The notes beneath the pieces were generated by a model. It was not told the DNA's origin, did not search any database, and saw only the letters and a program-made list of their open reading frames with translations. Of a stretch of 64,000 bases of DNA, positions 33,829 to 45,094 are shown piece after piece; the stretch's first letter is position 1; every line of letters begins with the position of its first letter. The stretch is from Aricia agestis (Eukaryota > Arthropoda > Insecta > Lepidoptera > Lycaenidae), in the NCBI RefSeq assembly GCF_905147365.1, contig NC_056409.1, positions 18,791,001 to 18,855,000 of the forward strand, given 5' to 3'. The translations under genes and the position numbers were made by a program.

Positions 33829-34535
33829 AAACGCAATTTACCATTCTTATTTTTGATTCCAATTACAACAAATTTGACAACAACCGAAAACGTGAGTGGA
33901 CGATGTGGCTAACAATTTAAAAATTTCCATAAAATCCTCCATTTCAAATCAAACCTCTTTGAGGACCGACAAAATAATTTGAAATAAAAAAAATGTAGAT
34001 TTTATGCATAGCCAGATGTTAGCTGGATGTTAGCCAGATGTTAGCCGGATGATAAAGTAGGTAAGTTACAACGATTGTTAAAAATAAAATTAAATAATAA
34101 CGCAAGAATGAGTAATTGCACTTATGTTATAAAATGTCAGTCATCCACTTCACCCAAACGTCTTGAACTATTTTATTTTTATTTTATTAGGAAAACATAC
34201 AGTGATTTAATTAACAACCTTAAATATTACATAAACACTTAACACTATTAACACGTTTTCACAAAATATAACGCAAAAATTGTTAATCAAAGTATTCTCA
34301 AGCGAATTAGCTTTTTGAGGCACACTCGCATCAACTGAAATGGCATTGTTTGCTCAAGTCCCGTGCAATTGGAGACTCTCCAAGCTGAAATTAATTAATC
34401 GGGGCACGGGACACTTCCTGATACTCAGGAGTTTTAAGCCATTTAGCCAAATAAAACTTCGCTTCGTGAAAGAGAGGCATTGTTCCCTAGATAGGAAGGT
34501 GCTACGGCTTTTGAGAAAATTGATGTACTATCAGA
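33829..34535. other. Intergenic stretch, nothing recognised
   Basis: Contains a short tandem 'gttagccagat' near 34017-34050. A 67-codon frame at 34340 is not supported. Confidence 0.5.
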
Positions 34536-34681
34536 GAAGTTGATTCATAGGCAGATGGCGGACCTACGTAAATTAGTCGCATTGTGTCAAACCTATCTGA
34601 CAGATCACACCTATTATTGAATTTACATAACCCGACCCATTAACGTAGGTCCGTCAACTGCCTTTGAATCAATTTCTTTGA
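34536..34681. mobile_element. MITE, 'ggcagatggcggacctacg' family
   Basis: Arms of about 45 bp: gattcataggcagatggcgg... and the complement of ...acgtaggtccgtcaactgcc. A second copy lies at 53087-53250 in lipocalin L2 and half an element at 48052-48092. Confidence 0.8.
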
Positions 34682-35622
34682 CATACATAAAATAACACCT
34701 GCATGCTTAGCATTATTTAGCTAGTTTAGGCTCCACTTAACTGTGGCAGAGTGGAAGCGACGCGTCACGTCATCAAAGCATTTTCATCTCTATTGATCTT
34801 CTATTTCAGTACAAATTTCTGTTGTGAAAATATGGAAGCGTCGATGAGCGAATGCGCTAGCATATTTTTGTAACTGGTACTTAAATAAAATAACTATATA
34901 GATGAAGAATAACTAGAGAAGAAAATAATATTGTAGACAAAAAACGTGACGCTTCGTGACTTCTACATTGGCCCAGTGTAAGTTGAACCTTAGGAATAAT
35001 TTCTTTCTACGGATACTATAAACTAAGTGACATAATGTAAAGAAGTCTGTCATTTCGTCCGTTTAATCTGTCAGTTTTTATTTTCATTTTTTTGCTCTTT
35101 ACTTGGGAACTACACAACCTGTAGTGTTTGTTTGGTGACAAATAAAAATAATTACTGACAAATATTATACATTATAATATTGTGTCCTGTCTACAACTTG
35201 TTTGCCTTTTTCTCAAAAGCTTACTGGCTGGACTAGAGATAATTTTATTGTATGCATTTGAAGTTCCTCAATATAAAGGAACAGTTTTATAATATTAAAA
35301 TTATACAGATTTTAAAAAGGAAAACTTTCATAATTTATGTAGATAGATAAAAAGTTCCTCAAAGTTGAAAGAAAGAGTTTCATATCACAAAGAGTTCTCG
35401 TATTGTGGTGTAGTTTTAGCTCAAAGTAACTTTTTATGAATCTTAAAATAAACCAATTTAATTTAAGTATGGAATATTCTCTTTTTCATTTTCTTAAATC
35501 CACATTTTCCTCAAAAGAAGAGTCAATAATATTATGAATATAATATTGAAAACCCAAGTGAAAATAATATTAAGTAAGTGGAAAACCAGGGGTAACTTTT
35601 TAAAGCGGGTATTGTCGCTTAT
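34682..35622. other. Intergenic stretch, nothing recognised
   Basis: AT-rich without supported frames or repeat ends. Confidence 0.5.
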
Positions 35623-35935
35623 CTATACTAATATTATAAATGCGAAAGTATCTCTGTCTGTCTGCCTGTCTGTCTGTCTCGCTTTCACGCCAAAACTACT
35701 GAACCGATTGTAATTTTGTACACAGTTATTCTAGAGTCTGAGAAAGGACATAGGCTACATTTGATGTGGGAAAATATCTTATTTCCATGAAAATATCGAT
35801 GAAAATTAATTCGCATTGCGCGTGGCCAGCGTTCATCCCGGGGGTCCTGGGTTCGAGTCCCGCAGGCGGAACAAAAAGTTTTCAATGTTCCTGGGTCTTG
35901 GATGTGTATTAAAATAATATTTCAAAAATCTTAAA
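35623..35935 (+). mobile_element. Helitron-type 5' end joined to a partial tRNA SINE
   Basis: It starts tctatactaatattataaat (5'-TC, a Helitron-type start), runs through cctgtctgtctgtctcgc and 'aaaggacataggctacattt', then passes at about 35810 into a SINE head and body (gggttcgagtcccgcaggcg, aaaaagttttcaatgttcc). The A box of the SINE is degenerate. Confidence 0.6.
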
Positions 35936-36230
35936 TATATCTGGATTTTTTATAATATTATACATAATAATATTATAAAAAATCCAGAAATATATCGATG
36001 CAATGAACATTTTAATTCTAATATATGAAAACAGATGGCGTTTTATTTTTTACTTCATTATTGTAACAGAACTAATCATACCTACTTTATTATATATTAT
36101 TGTTTTTATTCATAACTAGCTGTTGCCCGCGACTTCGTCCGCGTGGACTTTAGTTTATAGCGCGCGGTGTCAACAAAATTTGTGTCAAATTTAAAAACTT
36201 TTTAAAACCCTGGTAAGTGGTACCCCTCTT

Positions 36231-36268
36231 AGGGCCGCGCTACACCGATTCCGGTGTAGCGCGGCCCT
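36231..36268. repeat. Perfect GC-rich hairpin (17-bp arms)
   Basis: agggccgcgctacaccg and its exact complement flank attc. A strong stem, probably the paired ends of a very short MITE. Confidence 0.85.
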
Positions 36269-36681
36269 TAATTAATCAAAATACCCAAAAACAGCTGTGC
36301 AGTGTGCACATAATCTATACTAATATTATAAATGCGAGAATATCTCTGTCTGTCTGTCTGTCAGTCTCGCTTTCACGCCAAACGCCAAAACTACCGAACC
36401 GATTGTAATGAAATTTTGTATACAGATAGTCTAAAGCCTGAGAAAGGACATAGGCTACTTTTTTACTGGAAAAAAGGGTTGTAAGGGTCGTAAATTTGTT
36501 CAAAAAATTCATAATAGATGGCGCCGTGCGTCTTCTACATCGCGCTGACGCTTGCTCAAAAGTCTTTCTATAAGACGTGGTATCATCTTACATTTAAGTT
36601 TCGATTTTTTTTCGATTTATATATCTACTCTACGGTATTAAATAACTCAGTACTTTATCTGTGCAGGCAGTGACGTAACCT

Positions 36682-36827
36682 TAAGACTAAATTTCACCAA
36701 CGACTGTTAAAGTTAATGCTCGAATTAGTATCACGTTAGCTGTTTCGTTTTTCATATGAATGAAAGAGAAGACAGGACATTTTAACAAGCTGTTAACACT
36801 AACAGACGTTGGTGAAATTGGGGCTAA
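36682..36827. mobile_element. MITE, 'tttcaccaacg' family
   Basis: Inverted arms around taaatttcaccaacgactgtt and the complement of acagacgttggtgaaattgg; arms diverge toward the centre. Confidence 0.65.
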
Positions 36828-37082
36828 ACCTATCAATGATAAATAGTTTATGAGTAAAGTTGTGTAATTGGGGGGCTAAATAAGCTTTAAAATTTGGCAT
36901 AAAATATAAAGTTTAATATAAAAAAATGAAGTACTTATTGTGTGCACACTGCACAGCTGTATTGATTTAAGGGGTACCAGGGTTTTTTTATAAAAGCTTT
37001 TGATACCAATTTTGTTGACATCGCGCGCTATAAACTGAAGTCCACGCGGACGAAGTCGCGGGCAACAGCTAGTCAATAATAA

Positions 37083-37160
37083 CTAGCTATTTGACTGAGC
37101 TTTGCTCGGTATTCGATAAAACACGAATAAAATGACATTTTCTAAAAACGATTCCTAGCT
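37083..37160 (-). mobile_element. Helitron-type 3' end, outer left boundary of nested stack
   Basis: Reversed, it ends accgagc-type hairpin (cgagcaaagctcagt) then caaatagctag before t. Its inverted partner lies at 46256-46328, nearly base for base. Confidence 0.6.
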
Positions 37161-37212
37161 AGATCGATTTATCGTCCCGGAAACTCGTTGGAGCCGATTA
37201 CGAGTTTCTTAA

Positions 37213-37217
<5 letters not shown>

Positions 37218-37292
<75 letters not shown>

Positions 37293-37305
37293 TATATATA
37301 TATAA

Positions 37306-37342
<37 letters not shown>
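37218..37342 (+). repeat. (TA)n tract, left
   Basis: About 125 bp of TA with a few interruptions, directly abutting the Tc1-like element; a matching tract lies at its right end. Confidence 0.95.
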
Positions 37343-37345
<3 letters not shown>

Positions 37346-37957
37346 ACACCGGCAAAATTAGAGGAACATAACAAAATATTAAAATTTCTTTTAATTGTTC
37401 ACTGATTTTTATATATTTATTTATTTATTTACTAATTGATTATTAAAAAATAAATTTTATATAAATTTAGGGCATAAAAACGTGAAAACTAGAAAAAAAT
37501 CAGCAAAAATCAAAAAATTAAGAAAATCTTTGAAATTTCAGTAGTAAGTTTTTAGGATAAATTCTCCATTTTTATTAAAGAAATGCCATGTTAAAAGCGT
37601 GTAATGCCTTCTATGGATCTCAAGAGGGCCTGGATACGCCATTCCATGCTTGCATTTTAATTGTCAATCATTTCCTGTGGGATATTCTCCTACTCCTCCA
37701 GTAGCGCCAACTCGAGCTCCTGGACACATTTTGGACTGGAGTTTTAACTCGTACCGTTCACCCATTGATGTGCCACACGTCTTCAATCGGATCCTCATCC
37801 GTAGACCACGCTGGCCTCTCCACCTGGGCTACGCCAGCATCGTTTAGGTAACAATGCCCGATTTTCTTACTCTATGGATGCACATAAAATTGAAATTACT
37901 ACCTAAAACTGTGTAAAAGGCACACCATGCAGTTCCAGGATGTCGGTGCTATAGCCC

Positions 37958-38163
37958 TGTAGGTGTCCAAGGGGAAGTTTTGTAGAGTTCGAAAAGATTA
38001 TGTTGTTTGAGCACCTTTATTATGTAAGTTCACAAATGTTAGCGTGTTAACAAGTACGCGTTGCTAAGTGCACTGCTAAAACTGGAATATAATAAAATAA
38101 TTTGACACCACAATGACGACACGGCGCGTCAACGTATTAAGTTAGGTATGTACAAACCGTACA
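37958..38163 (-). repeat. 3' LTR of BEL/Pao element
   Basis: 206 bp. It begins (minus strand) tgtacggtttgtacatacct and ends ggacacctaca. Compared with the other LTR it has c for a, t for g, and one extra a in 'ctgctaaaact'. Confidence 0.95.
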
Positions 38164-38355
38164 TCTTGGCAACCCAAAAAAAAACAATAAAAATATCAAT
38201 TAACAATAAATGAAATAGTTCATTACCTTGAGTATAAATGTAAAGAAATATAAAAGTTAAAATATAAAGGTAAAAGTAAAAATAAGTATAAAATGACTTT
38301 TCACAAAAAAATTACTTAAAATTGAAATTAATCAAAATTAAAAGCAAAGTTGGTT

Positions 38356-41300
38356 CTACTGGTGTTTTCGCTTCGTCACATATATCAATGTGTAGATATC
38401 CTTTATATCTTCTTTGTAGTTTTCTACAGGTAATGATAAGTCTTTCGGAATTCTCCCGGATATTTCGTTCAATTGCTGTATAAGATGAGCTGGAGATATC
38501 AGATGCACATCTATATGTCCTTGGTAGACGTTTGTAAGCGAATTGAACAGCATGTTTTGGAAAGTCTTTAAGCTGTTGATGAGGAGATACACAGTCAATG
38601 ATGCCGAGTTCAAATAGGTAGTAGCGGAGAGAATCTGCATTTCCGTTCTAATTGTTGCCATGTTTAAGTTAGTTTGGTTGACAAAGCGGTCCATCATATC
38701 GAATTGCCGTTGAATGTTATCTTCACTTTTCTTCAGTACTTTGTTTTCTAATTCCACGATGCTAGTTTGGTTTTTTATTAGCTCAAGTAAATAGTCCTCG
38801 TTACTCTGAATTATTTTTATGTCATTTTCATATTTTTCAGCAAAACGTTGGTCCAAAATTCCAAACAAGCTATTGGCTACGTAGCCCACTCCGTCCACCA
38901 AACCGCGTTTCTTTCTGCTAGTCAAATGTTTGTGCGGATTTATCAAAATCGAGTTATAATGACCGAGCAGTTCTATCTCGTGACTTAATTGTTCTACGAT
39001 AATTCTGCAGTTTTGTATGTTCGCACTGTGACACAAATCTTTCACGGAATTAAAATAGTTTTCGACAGGACGAGTTCCTTCCCAGTACGTTGTTATGTTG
39101 TAATACATAATTAAAGTCCATTGATTGTGTTCCATCTGCATTTTACCGATTGCATCATAATAGATAGGGCGCTCATGTTCTAAGGTTGTAATTTGAGCTC
39201 TTGAACCATATGATCCAGATATAAATGTAAACATTGTCAGAATCGTTAGTAAAAAACTCGATAATTTATTTCGACCTTTTCTGCTTTTGTTTTCAGAATT
39301 TGACCTTTGTTCCTCCTCAGTTGTGGGATCTTCTTCTTGGCCTCGTGTGGGTTCTTCTTCTTTGTTTTCGATTTCAGAGCCCAACGGTAAAGGTGATAGT
39401 TTTGTTACAGGACGTTTGATTACCCCTGTTCGAGTCTTGATGGTCGTAACTCGGACATACCCGTCAGCGCCTGGATGAGTTTCGAGCACCCGCCCTAGGG
39501 CCCATTTTCCAGGAGGTAAGTTGTTGTCTTTGATCAGTACGATATCGCCGACGCTGATATTTTTCGTAGGTTTGTTCCATTTGCTCCGAGTTTGCAGTTG
39601 TGTTAGGTATTCGTTGGACCAATTTTTCCAGTACTGTTGAAACATTTGTTCTACAAGTTGCCATCGACGACGTACGCCAATGTGAACATCAGTGTAATCC
39701 GATAATGGTAACGTCATTATTGCGCCGCCAGTGATGAAATGGCCCGGTGTTAAACAGTTGTAAAATTCTTCCGGATCTTCAGTAAGAGGGCACAAGGGCC
39801 TCGAGTTCAAGCAGGCTTCTATTTTTGTCAGTAGCGTTGACATCTCCTCGTAGGTAAGTTTCTGGTCACCTAGTACTCGTCGTAAATGTCGTTTCATGGA
39901 TTTGACGGCGGCTTCCCACAAACCGCCCGCGGTCGGCCAGGCAGGGGCGTTAAAATGCCACTCGACCTCCAGTTTAGCTAATTCATCAAAAAAATCCGAT
40001 GTCATGATGTCTTTGAAATTTATGAATTCCTTACGTAGCACCTTTGCAGCGCCGATGAAATTAGTTCCACAATCTGAGTACATATGTTTAGGGGTGCCAC
40101 GCCTTGAACATAGTCGTTGAAAAGCTGCTATGAATGTTTCAGTGCCGAGATCGGAAACAAGTTCAATATGGACGGCTTTGGTAGCCATACATATGAATAT
40201 TGCAATATATCCCTTAGAAGTTTTAACGCCTCTGCCTTTGTTTATTTTCAGTTCGATGTAACCAGAGTAGTCAACCCCTGTAAATGTAAAGGGTCGACAT
40301 GGGGTTACTCTCTGTTGCGGAAGATTACTCATCAGTTGATGGTTGTCGGTTTGTGTAAAACGGTGGCAGCGCACACATTTTCGAAGTTCAGTTTTGACAG
40401 CCCTGTTGCCGCCGACGATCCAATATCGCTGTCGTATGTGACTTAACGTCAGCCGAGCTCCACCATGCAGTGTAATTAAATGGGAATATTTAATCAACAG
40501 TTGCGTTAATCGACTTTTATGTGGTATGATAATTGGGTTTTTCATTTCCACAGGTAAGTTTGAGTTTTGGAGGCGGCCGCCCACGCGAATTATCTTATTT
40601 TCGTCTAGGTACGGGTTCAGCTTCATAATTGCGCTCCTTTTTGACACATTCTCGTTTTTCAAAAGTTGTTTATATTCTTGATTGAAGTGTATCTGTTGTA
40701 TGGTTTTAATAATAATATTTCTTGCTGCAGTTAGTTCGGTAGTAGTCAGGTACGGGGACTCAGATTTCCTTTTAGCGCTCATATTTGTTATGCAACGTAA
40801 TATCCAAGCAGTAACTCGGAAAAGTTTTGTTAATGAGCTGCATTTATTTATCAAGGTTGTTATCCAATTATCATCATCCTGATTTGACGAAGTCTCTTGA
40901 TTCTCATTTTCTTTGCAGCCGATGTTTGTATTATATGTTTTGTAGGTTGCAGTCTCATCTGTTTCAAATTTCTTCAAAAATGCAGGGCCTTGAAACCATA
41001 GATCGAAGGTCATTAGTTTGGTAGGTAAAATGCCTCTGCTTGCACAGTCAGCTGGATTAATCTCTGACTTAATGTAACGCCATTGTGTGGTAGGTATAAT
41101 GCGTTTTATTTTTGTAACTCGATTGGATATGTAGGCCTCTCTTTTAGTAGTGTCCCCTTGGAGCCACGCGAGAACTACTTGCGAGTCACACCATGCTTGA
41201 ATTTTCAGATTGTATTCCGAAAAAGCTTTCTGAGTTTTTTCCATAAGTTTAGCCAACAGTAAGGCACCACACAATTCAAGTCTCGGCAGGGTGGTTTTTT

Positions 41301-44300
41301 GTGCTATAGGAGCCACCCGTGTACGAGATACAAGAAGCGTAATTACCGGAGCTCCGTCGGAATTTTTCACGCGACTGTATATAACACAAGCATAAGCTTT
41401 CTCGCTTGCATCACAGAAACCCAGTAATTCTATATCTTGTTTTGTTTCGCCAATCCATCTTTTCAGAGTTATGTTGTGAATTAATGGCAATTTTATTTTT
41501 AGTTTCTGCCATTCTTTCTCAATATTTTGGGGAATTTCGTCGTCCCAATCAATGTTTAGAGTCCAAACCCTTTGAAATAGTAATTTTGCAGTAATGGTCA
41601 CCGGAGACAGCCATCCCAGCGGATCATAAAACTTCGAAATTTCGGACAATAATAGTCGTTTTGTTAATTGTGTTGTACTTTGTTTTACAGGCCATTTTAG
41701 GTGAAAGGTGTCGCTGCTGGTGTTCCAGGTAAGTCCCAACGTTTTTGATGTTTCATCAGTTTTGAAGTCGAAGCTGTTTGTTGTTGAAATTTGCTCTTTA
41801 GGTAAGTCTTCTAATAAAGTTGGGTAGTTGCTGGACCATTTTCGTAAATTCATTCCCGCACCTTTTAGTAAATCGATTAGGGACCGCTGTAACTTCTTGG
41901 CGGCTTCGAATGATCGTTCACCACTCACAAGGTCATCTACGAAGAAGTGGTTTTTCAGGACCTCTGCAGCTGCAGCGGGGAACTTATGACCATCATCCAT
42001 GGCGAGTTGTTTCAGTGTACGTAAGGCCAGCCAAGGAGCGGGTTTGGTACCGTAGGTCACTGTACAAAGTTGATATTCTTGAAGAGGCTGTTCTGGTGAA
42101 TCCCGCCAGACAATTTTTTGCAGGTGTTGCTGATCTTCATTTATCCACACACATCGATACATTTTTTCGATGTCAGCAGTGAAGGCAAATTTGTATGTTC
42201 TCCACTTCAAAATAAGCGACTGAATATCTTTTTGAAGATTTGGGCCTTTTTCTAAAAGGCTGTTCAAACTGTGGCCACTCGATGTTTTTTGAGATGCATT
42301 AAAGACTACTCTCAATTTGGTCGTTGTAGAGCTCTCTTTCAAAACGCCGTGATGTGGTAAGTAACAGTCGGCGGGTGTTATATGAGACGAAAGTTTCATA
42401 TGGCCAAGGTCCGCGTATTCTCTGATAAATTCTTTGTACATAGTTGAAAGTTTTTTATTTTTAGCGAGCCGTTTTTCCAGTTGTAAAAATTGTGAGACCG
42501 CGATGGGTCTCGACGAACCTAATTTTTCTTCAAGGTCAGGGCGGAGTGGCATCTTCACAACATATTTTCCGTCGGCAGCTCGTTGTACTGTTCGCGAATA
42601 AAATTGTTCACACTGATCGTCCTTGGAAATATCTTCCGAATTATGTATTTCTTCGCTTTCCCAGTATTTAGCTAATTCGTCAAAATTCACCAAGGTCACG
42701 TGGCAATTAAAAGTTTTCATTTTCCCACATAGGATCCATCCTAGATGTGTCTGTTGTGCCACAGGGGATTGACAGCTTCCTTTTAAAACTCCATCCAGTA
42801 TAATGTTAGAGTAAACATCGGCACCCAAAAGTAAGTCGATGGGGCGCGAAATGTTGAAGTCAGGATCAGCCAGCTGTAAGTTTTCCAGATGAGGCCAGTT
42901 CGATTTTTCGAAAGTAGCATTCGGTAAGTTATTTGTAAGTTTTTTCATTATAAGTGCTTGTACTTCGAAGTCGTATTCAGAGTGTATTGATTTACAGGAT
43001 AAGTTTAGTTGACCCCTGCAATCACCAGATACTGAACCAACCCCCGAGATGGTAGCGGCGAACCTCTTCCTCGGCAGGCGTAATATCTGTGCAGCATTTT
43101 CTGTTATTAAGTTTACTTGCGAGCCCTGATCCAAGAGGGCCCTAAGTTTAACGTAAGTGCCATCATAGGCCTTTATTTTGAGTAGAGTAGTAGTTAGTAA
43201 AATTTCAGTTTTATCCGATGATAAGTGATTCGAAGCTTGTTGCTGAGAAGAGGACGCTTGTTGTCCAAGGTTATTTTTGCCATTCGCTGGAATTACCCAG
43301 TTCACGTTGTGTAACATGGTATGATGTTTCATGTTACACTCCTTACATGTTTTCGCCGATTTACATTCTTCGTTATTGTGGCTATAAAGACAATTTTTGC
43401 AGAGTTTCAACTTCGCGACGGTGTGATTCCGCTGGGCAATATCCATGTTAATAAATTTAGCACATTGCATTAAAACATGATTTCCATTACAATTCGGGCA
43501 TTTTCCATAAGTAGCGTGATAGTTATAAGTTTTCTTAAAATCATATGTAAATTTTTTTACAGGTTGTTTGTTGTTAGCAGGTTTCCAATGAGATGTTTTT
43601 TCGGAAGTGGTATTTTTCGCAGATTTTGTTGACTTTGCAGTTTCATATGCCATAAACTTGCACTCCAAAAAATATAAAAAATCTTGCAAATTTTGTAATT
43701 CTCTGTGATCTCGGATTTCGTTCATATAATCATTTAAAGTTGTTGAATCTAATTTTGGTAACATTAAATGCACGATCATTGGATCCCACGTTGCCGTATC
43801 CAGCCCGATGTTAGCTATGCCGTTCATGCACTCCTTGATGGCGTCATGCATTTTCTTGAGATTGTTGGCGTCAGGTTGCTGTATAACAGGGAGACTCATC
43901 ATTGTGTTGAAAAACGATGAAAATTGTAAGCGGCGATTATCATACCGTTGCACTAAAATATCCCAGCAGGAATTGTAGTTTTCAGCACAGACGGATAAAT
44001 GCTGTACCAGACTTTCTGCTTCCCCCTTCAATTTAGTTTTCAGGTGTTTCATTTTTTGTGCTTTATTAATTGTTGGGTTGTTATGGATCGTTTCGAGAAA
44101 CAAATCCTTAAAAGATATCCACTTACTGTAGTTTCCATAAAAATCAGGTATTTCCATTTTCGGTGCCGACTGCTGATAGTGAGCATTCGACCAAATTTTA
44201 GATTGAAGTTGTTTTCGCAAGTCATCATATTTTTCTTCGATATCTGAGTACACCTGGTAATAATGATCGTTAGACCCCTTCAGCTGAAAGTCGATTTCCC

Positions 44301-44820
44301 AGTGCAGTTTGTCGATGGACTCCCACTTCGATTTTAAAATGTTCAAATTATCTTCCAGCTCCCACTTTTCACTAACTCTAGTGATGTCGATTTTAGCCAT
44401 TGCACGATAAATCGCATTAAAATTGCATTCTTGTCTATTTAAAAGTTGTTGCAATTCTTCAGATTTTCCGTCCTCGCAGCCTTGAGCGTAGTCAACAGAA
44501 ATGTCACTTAAATCAAAATTCACACTCTGTTTTTGCTGTTGCAAGTATTTAAGTCTGTTGTTTATGTCCGTTTTCGTTGCTAAATACATTTCTTTAGTTT
44601 TGTTGTAGACGTCTTCAGAAAAATAATTTATATTTTTGTCTTCCAGTTCCAGTAGTAATAAGGCATTTCTCGCCTCGAAGTCTCTCCACTGTTCTTCCAG
44701 AGATGACAAACGAATGTTGAGGTACTCTTCAGTTTTTCGAGACGAAGAATCTTTGCGATAGTTTGCACACAAAGACTTGATATTCTCGAAACAAGTTGAT
44801 TGAAGTTCAAGTTTATCCAT
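38356..44820 (-). CDS. BEL/Pao Gag-Pol-Env-like polyprotein, 2154 aa
   Basis: One open frame codes for everything needed to copy and insert the element. Order (approximate residues): Gag with DUF1759-like region, 220-360; cysteine/histidine knuckles, 440-503 (CPNCNGNH, CKECNMKHH); aspartic protease, about 558-680, active site LLDQGSQ; reverse transcriptase, about 780-1000, with FVDD; Pao-type RNase H region, about 1040-1300; integrase zinc-binding H-H-C-C, 1430-1487; integrase core with Asp about 1514 (VDYSG), Asp about 1580 (SDCGTNF) and Glu about 1633 (GLWEAAV); DUF5641-like tail, 1710-1810. A hydrophobic segment (about 1852-1873) then opens an envelope-like part of about 280 residues with a furin-type RKKR near 1966 followed by GLVDG. 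This resembles the F-type envelope domain known from errantiviruses and baculoviruses. No C-terminal membrane anchor is present, so the env-like part looks truncated. Several of the motifs are those expected of active enzymes. Confidence 0.96.
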   Translation of the reverse strand: MDKLELQSTCFENIKSLCANYRKDSSSRKTEEYLNIRLSSLEEQWRDFEARNALLLLELEDKNINYFSEDVYNKTKEMYLATKTDINNRLKYLQQQKQSVNFDLSDISVDYAQGCEDGKSEELQQLLNRQECNFNAIYRAMAKIDITRVSEKWELEDNLNILKSKWESIDKLHWEIDFQLKGSNDHYYQVYSDIEEKYDDLRKQLQSKIWSNAHYQQSAPKMEIPDFYGNYSKWISFKDLFLETIHNNPTINKAQKMKHLKTKLKGEAESLVQHLSVCAENYNSCWDILVQRYDNRRLQFSSFFNTMMSLPVIQQPDANNLKKMHDAIKECMNGIANIGLDTATWDPMIVHLMLPKLDSTTLNDYMNEIRDHRELQNLQDFLYFLECKFMAYETAKSTKSAKNTTSEKTSHWKPANNKQPVKKFTYDFKKTYNYHATYGKCPNCNGNHVLMQCAKFINMDIAQRNHTVAKLKLCKNCLYSHNNEECKSAKTCKECNMKHHTMLHNVNWVIPANGKNNLGQQASSSQQQASNHLSSDKTEILLTTTLLKIKAYDGTYVKLRALLDQGSQVNLITENAAQILRLPRKRFAATISGVGSVSGDCRGQLNLSCKSIHSEYDFEVQALIMKKLTNNLPNATFEKSNWPHLENLQLADPDFNISRPIDLLLGADVYSNIILDGVLKGSCQSPVAQQTHLGWILCGKMKTFNCHVTLVNFDELAKYWESEEIHNSEDISKDDQCEQFYSRTVQRAADGKYVVKMPLRPDLEEKLGSSRPIAVSQFLQLEKRLAKNKKLSTMYKEFIREYADLGHMKLSSHITPADCYLPHHGVLKESSTTTKLRVVFNASQKTSSGHSLNSLLEKGPNLQKDIQSLILKWRTYKFAFTADIEKMYRCVWINEDQQHLQKIVWRDSPEQPLQEYQLCTVTYGTKPAPWLALRTLKQLAMDDGHKFPAAAAEVLKNHFFVDDLVSGERSFEAAKKLQRSLIDLLKGAGMNLRKWSSNYPTLLEDLPKEQISTTNSFDFKTDETSKTLGLTWNTSSDTFHLKWPVKQSTTQLTKRLLLSEISKFYDPLGWLSPVTITAKLLFQRVWTLNIDWDDEIPQNIEKEWQKLKIKLPLIHNITLKRWIGETKQDIELLGFCDASEKAYACVIYSRVKNSDGAPVITLLVSRTRVAPIAQKTTLPRLELCGALLLAKLMEKTQKAFSEYNLKIQAWCDSQVVLAWLQGDTTKREAYISNRVTKIKRIIPTTQWRYIKSEINPADCASRGILPTKLMTFDLWFQGPAFLKKFETDETATYKTYNTNIGCKENENQETSSNQDDDNWITTLINKCSSLTKLFRVTAWILRCITNMSAKRKSESPYLTTTELTAARNIIIKTIQQIHFNQEYKQLLKNENVSKRSAIMKLNPYLDENKIIRVGGRLQNSNLPVEMKNPIIIPHKSRLTQLLIKYSHLITLHGGARLTLSHIRQRYWIVGGNRAVKTELRKCVRCHRFTQTDNHQLMSNLPQQRVTPCRPFTFTGVDYSGYIELKINKGRGVKTSKGYIAIFICMATKAVHIELVSDLGTETFIAAFQRLCSRRGTPKHMYSDCGTNFIGAAKVLRKEFINFKDIMTSDFFDELAKLEVEWHFNAPAWPTAGGLWEAAVKSMKRHLRRVLGDQKLTYEEMSTLLTKIEACLNSRPLCPLTEDPEEFYNCLTPGHFITGGAIMTLPLSDYTDVHIGVRRRWQLVEQMFQQYWKNWSNEYLTQLQTRSKWNKPTKNISVGDIVLIKDNNLPPGKWALGRVLETHPGADGYVRVTTIKTRTGVIKRPVTKLSPLPLGSEIENKEEEPTRGQEEDPTTEEEQRSNSENKSRKGRNKLSSFLLTILTMFTFISGSYGSRAQITTLEHERPIYYDAIGKMQMEHNQWTLIMYYNITTYWEGTRPVENYFNSVKDLCHSANIQNCRIIVEQLSHEIELLGHYNSILINPHKHLTSRKKRGLVDGVGYVANSLFGILDQRFAEKYENDIKIIQSNEDYLLELIKNQTSIVELENKVLKKSEDNIQRQFDMMDRFVNQTNLNMATIRTEMQILSATTYLNSASLTVYLLINSLKTFQNMLFNSLTNVYQGHIDVHLISPAHLIQQLNEISGRIPKDLSLPVENYKEDIKDIYTLIYVTKRKHQ

Positions 44821-45074
44821 GTTGATGTTATGAAATAATGTGATAGCTCACTAAACTTGGCACGTAGTTGACGGTGACAAGTACAGCTAGGCGTAGTTCA
44901 CGACACGAAGATCCAATTTCGATGAATGGGTCGTATCCAAATCTCGCTATGATTATGCACTCTTACCCAGTGTGTGCGTCCTTGTCTCAATGCAGCTGGG
45001 GGTTCTCGCTTGTGAGAGGCCAGCCGCACCGATTCGCCACTGTCGTAAGAAACACACAAAACACGCGAGAATAA

Positions 45075-45090
45075 CCTCGAAGGACCAAAA
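45075..45090 (-). promoter_or_regulatory. Likely primer-binding site of BEL/Pao element
   Basis: On the minus strand, a few bases after the 5' LTR, the sequence reads ttttggtccttcgagg. This is where a tRNA primer would pair; leaders of this kind are, as far as I recall, usual in BEL/Pao elements. The tRNA species is not determined. Confidence 0.55.
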
Positions 45091-45094
45091 AAGA

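Larger units (their letters stand above)
36118..37075. mobile_element. Inverted pair of Helitron-like ends with nested MITEs
   Basis: The left part (36118-36310) reads reversed: ctagctgttgcccgcgacttcg. The right part (36940-37074) reads forward: cgaagtcgcgggcaacagctag. The two are inverted copies that both include the 'gtgtgcacactgcacagctg' segment. Between them are another Helitron-type 5' piece (36311-36480, tctatactaatattataaat) and a MITE (36682-36827). Confidence 0.6.

Noticed and set aside
39234..44247. Plus-strand frames opposite the 2154-codon ORF
   Set aside because: Antisense shadows of a clear coding frame with protein motifs on the minus strand.
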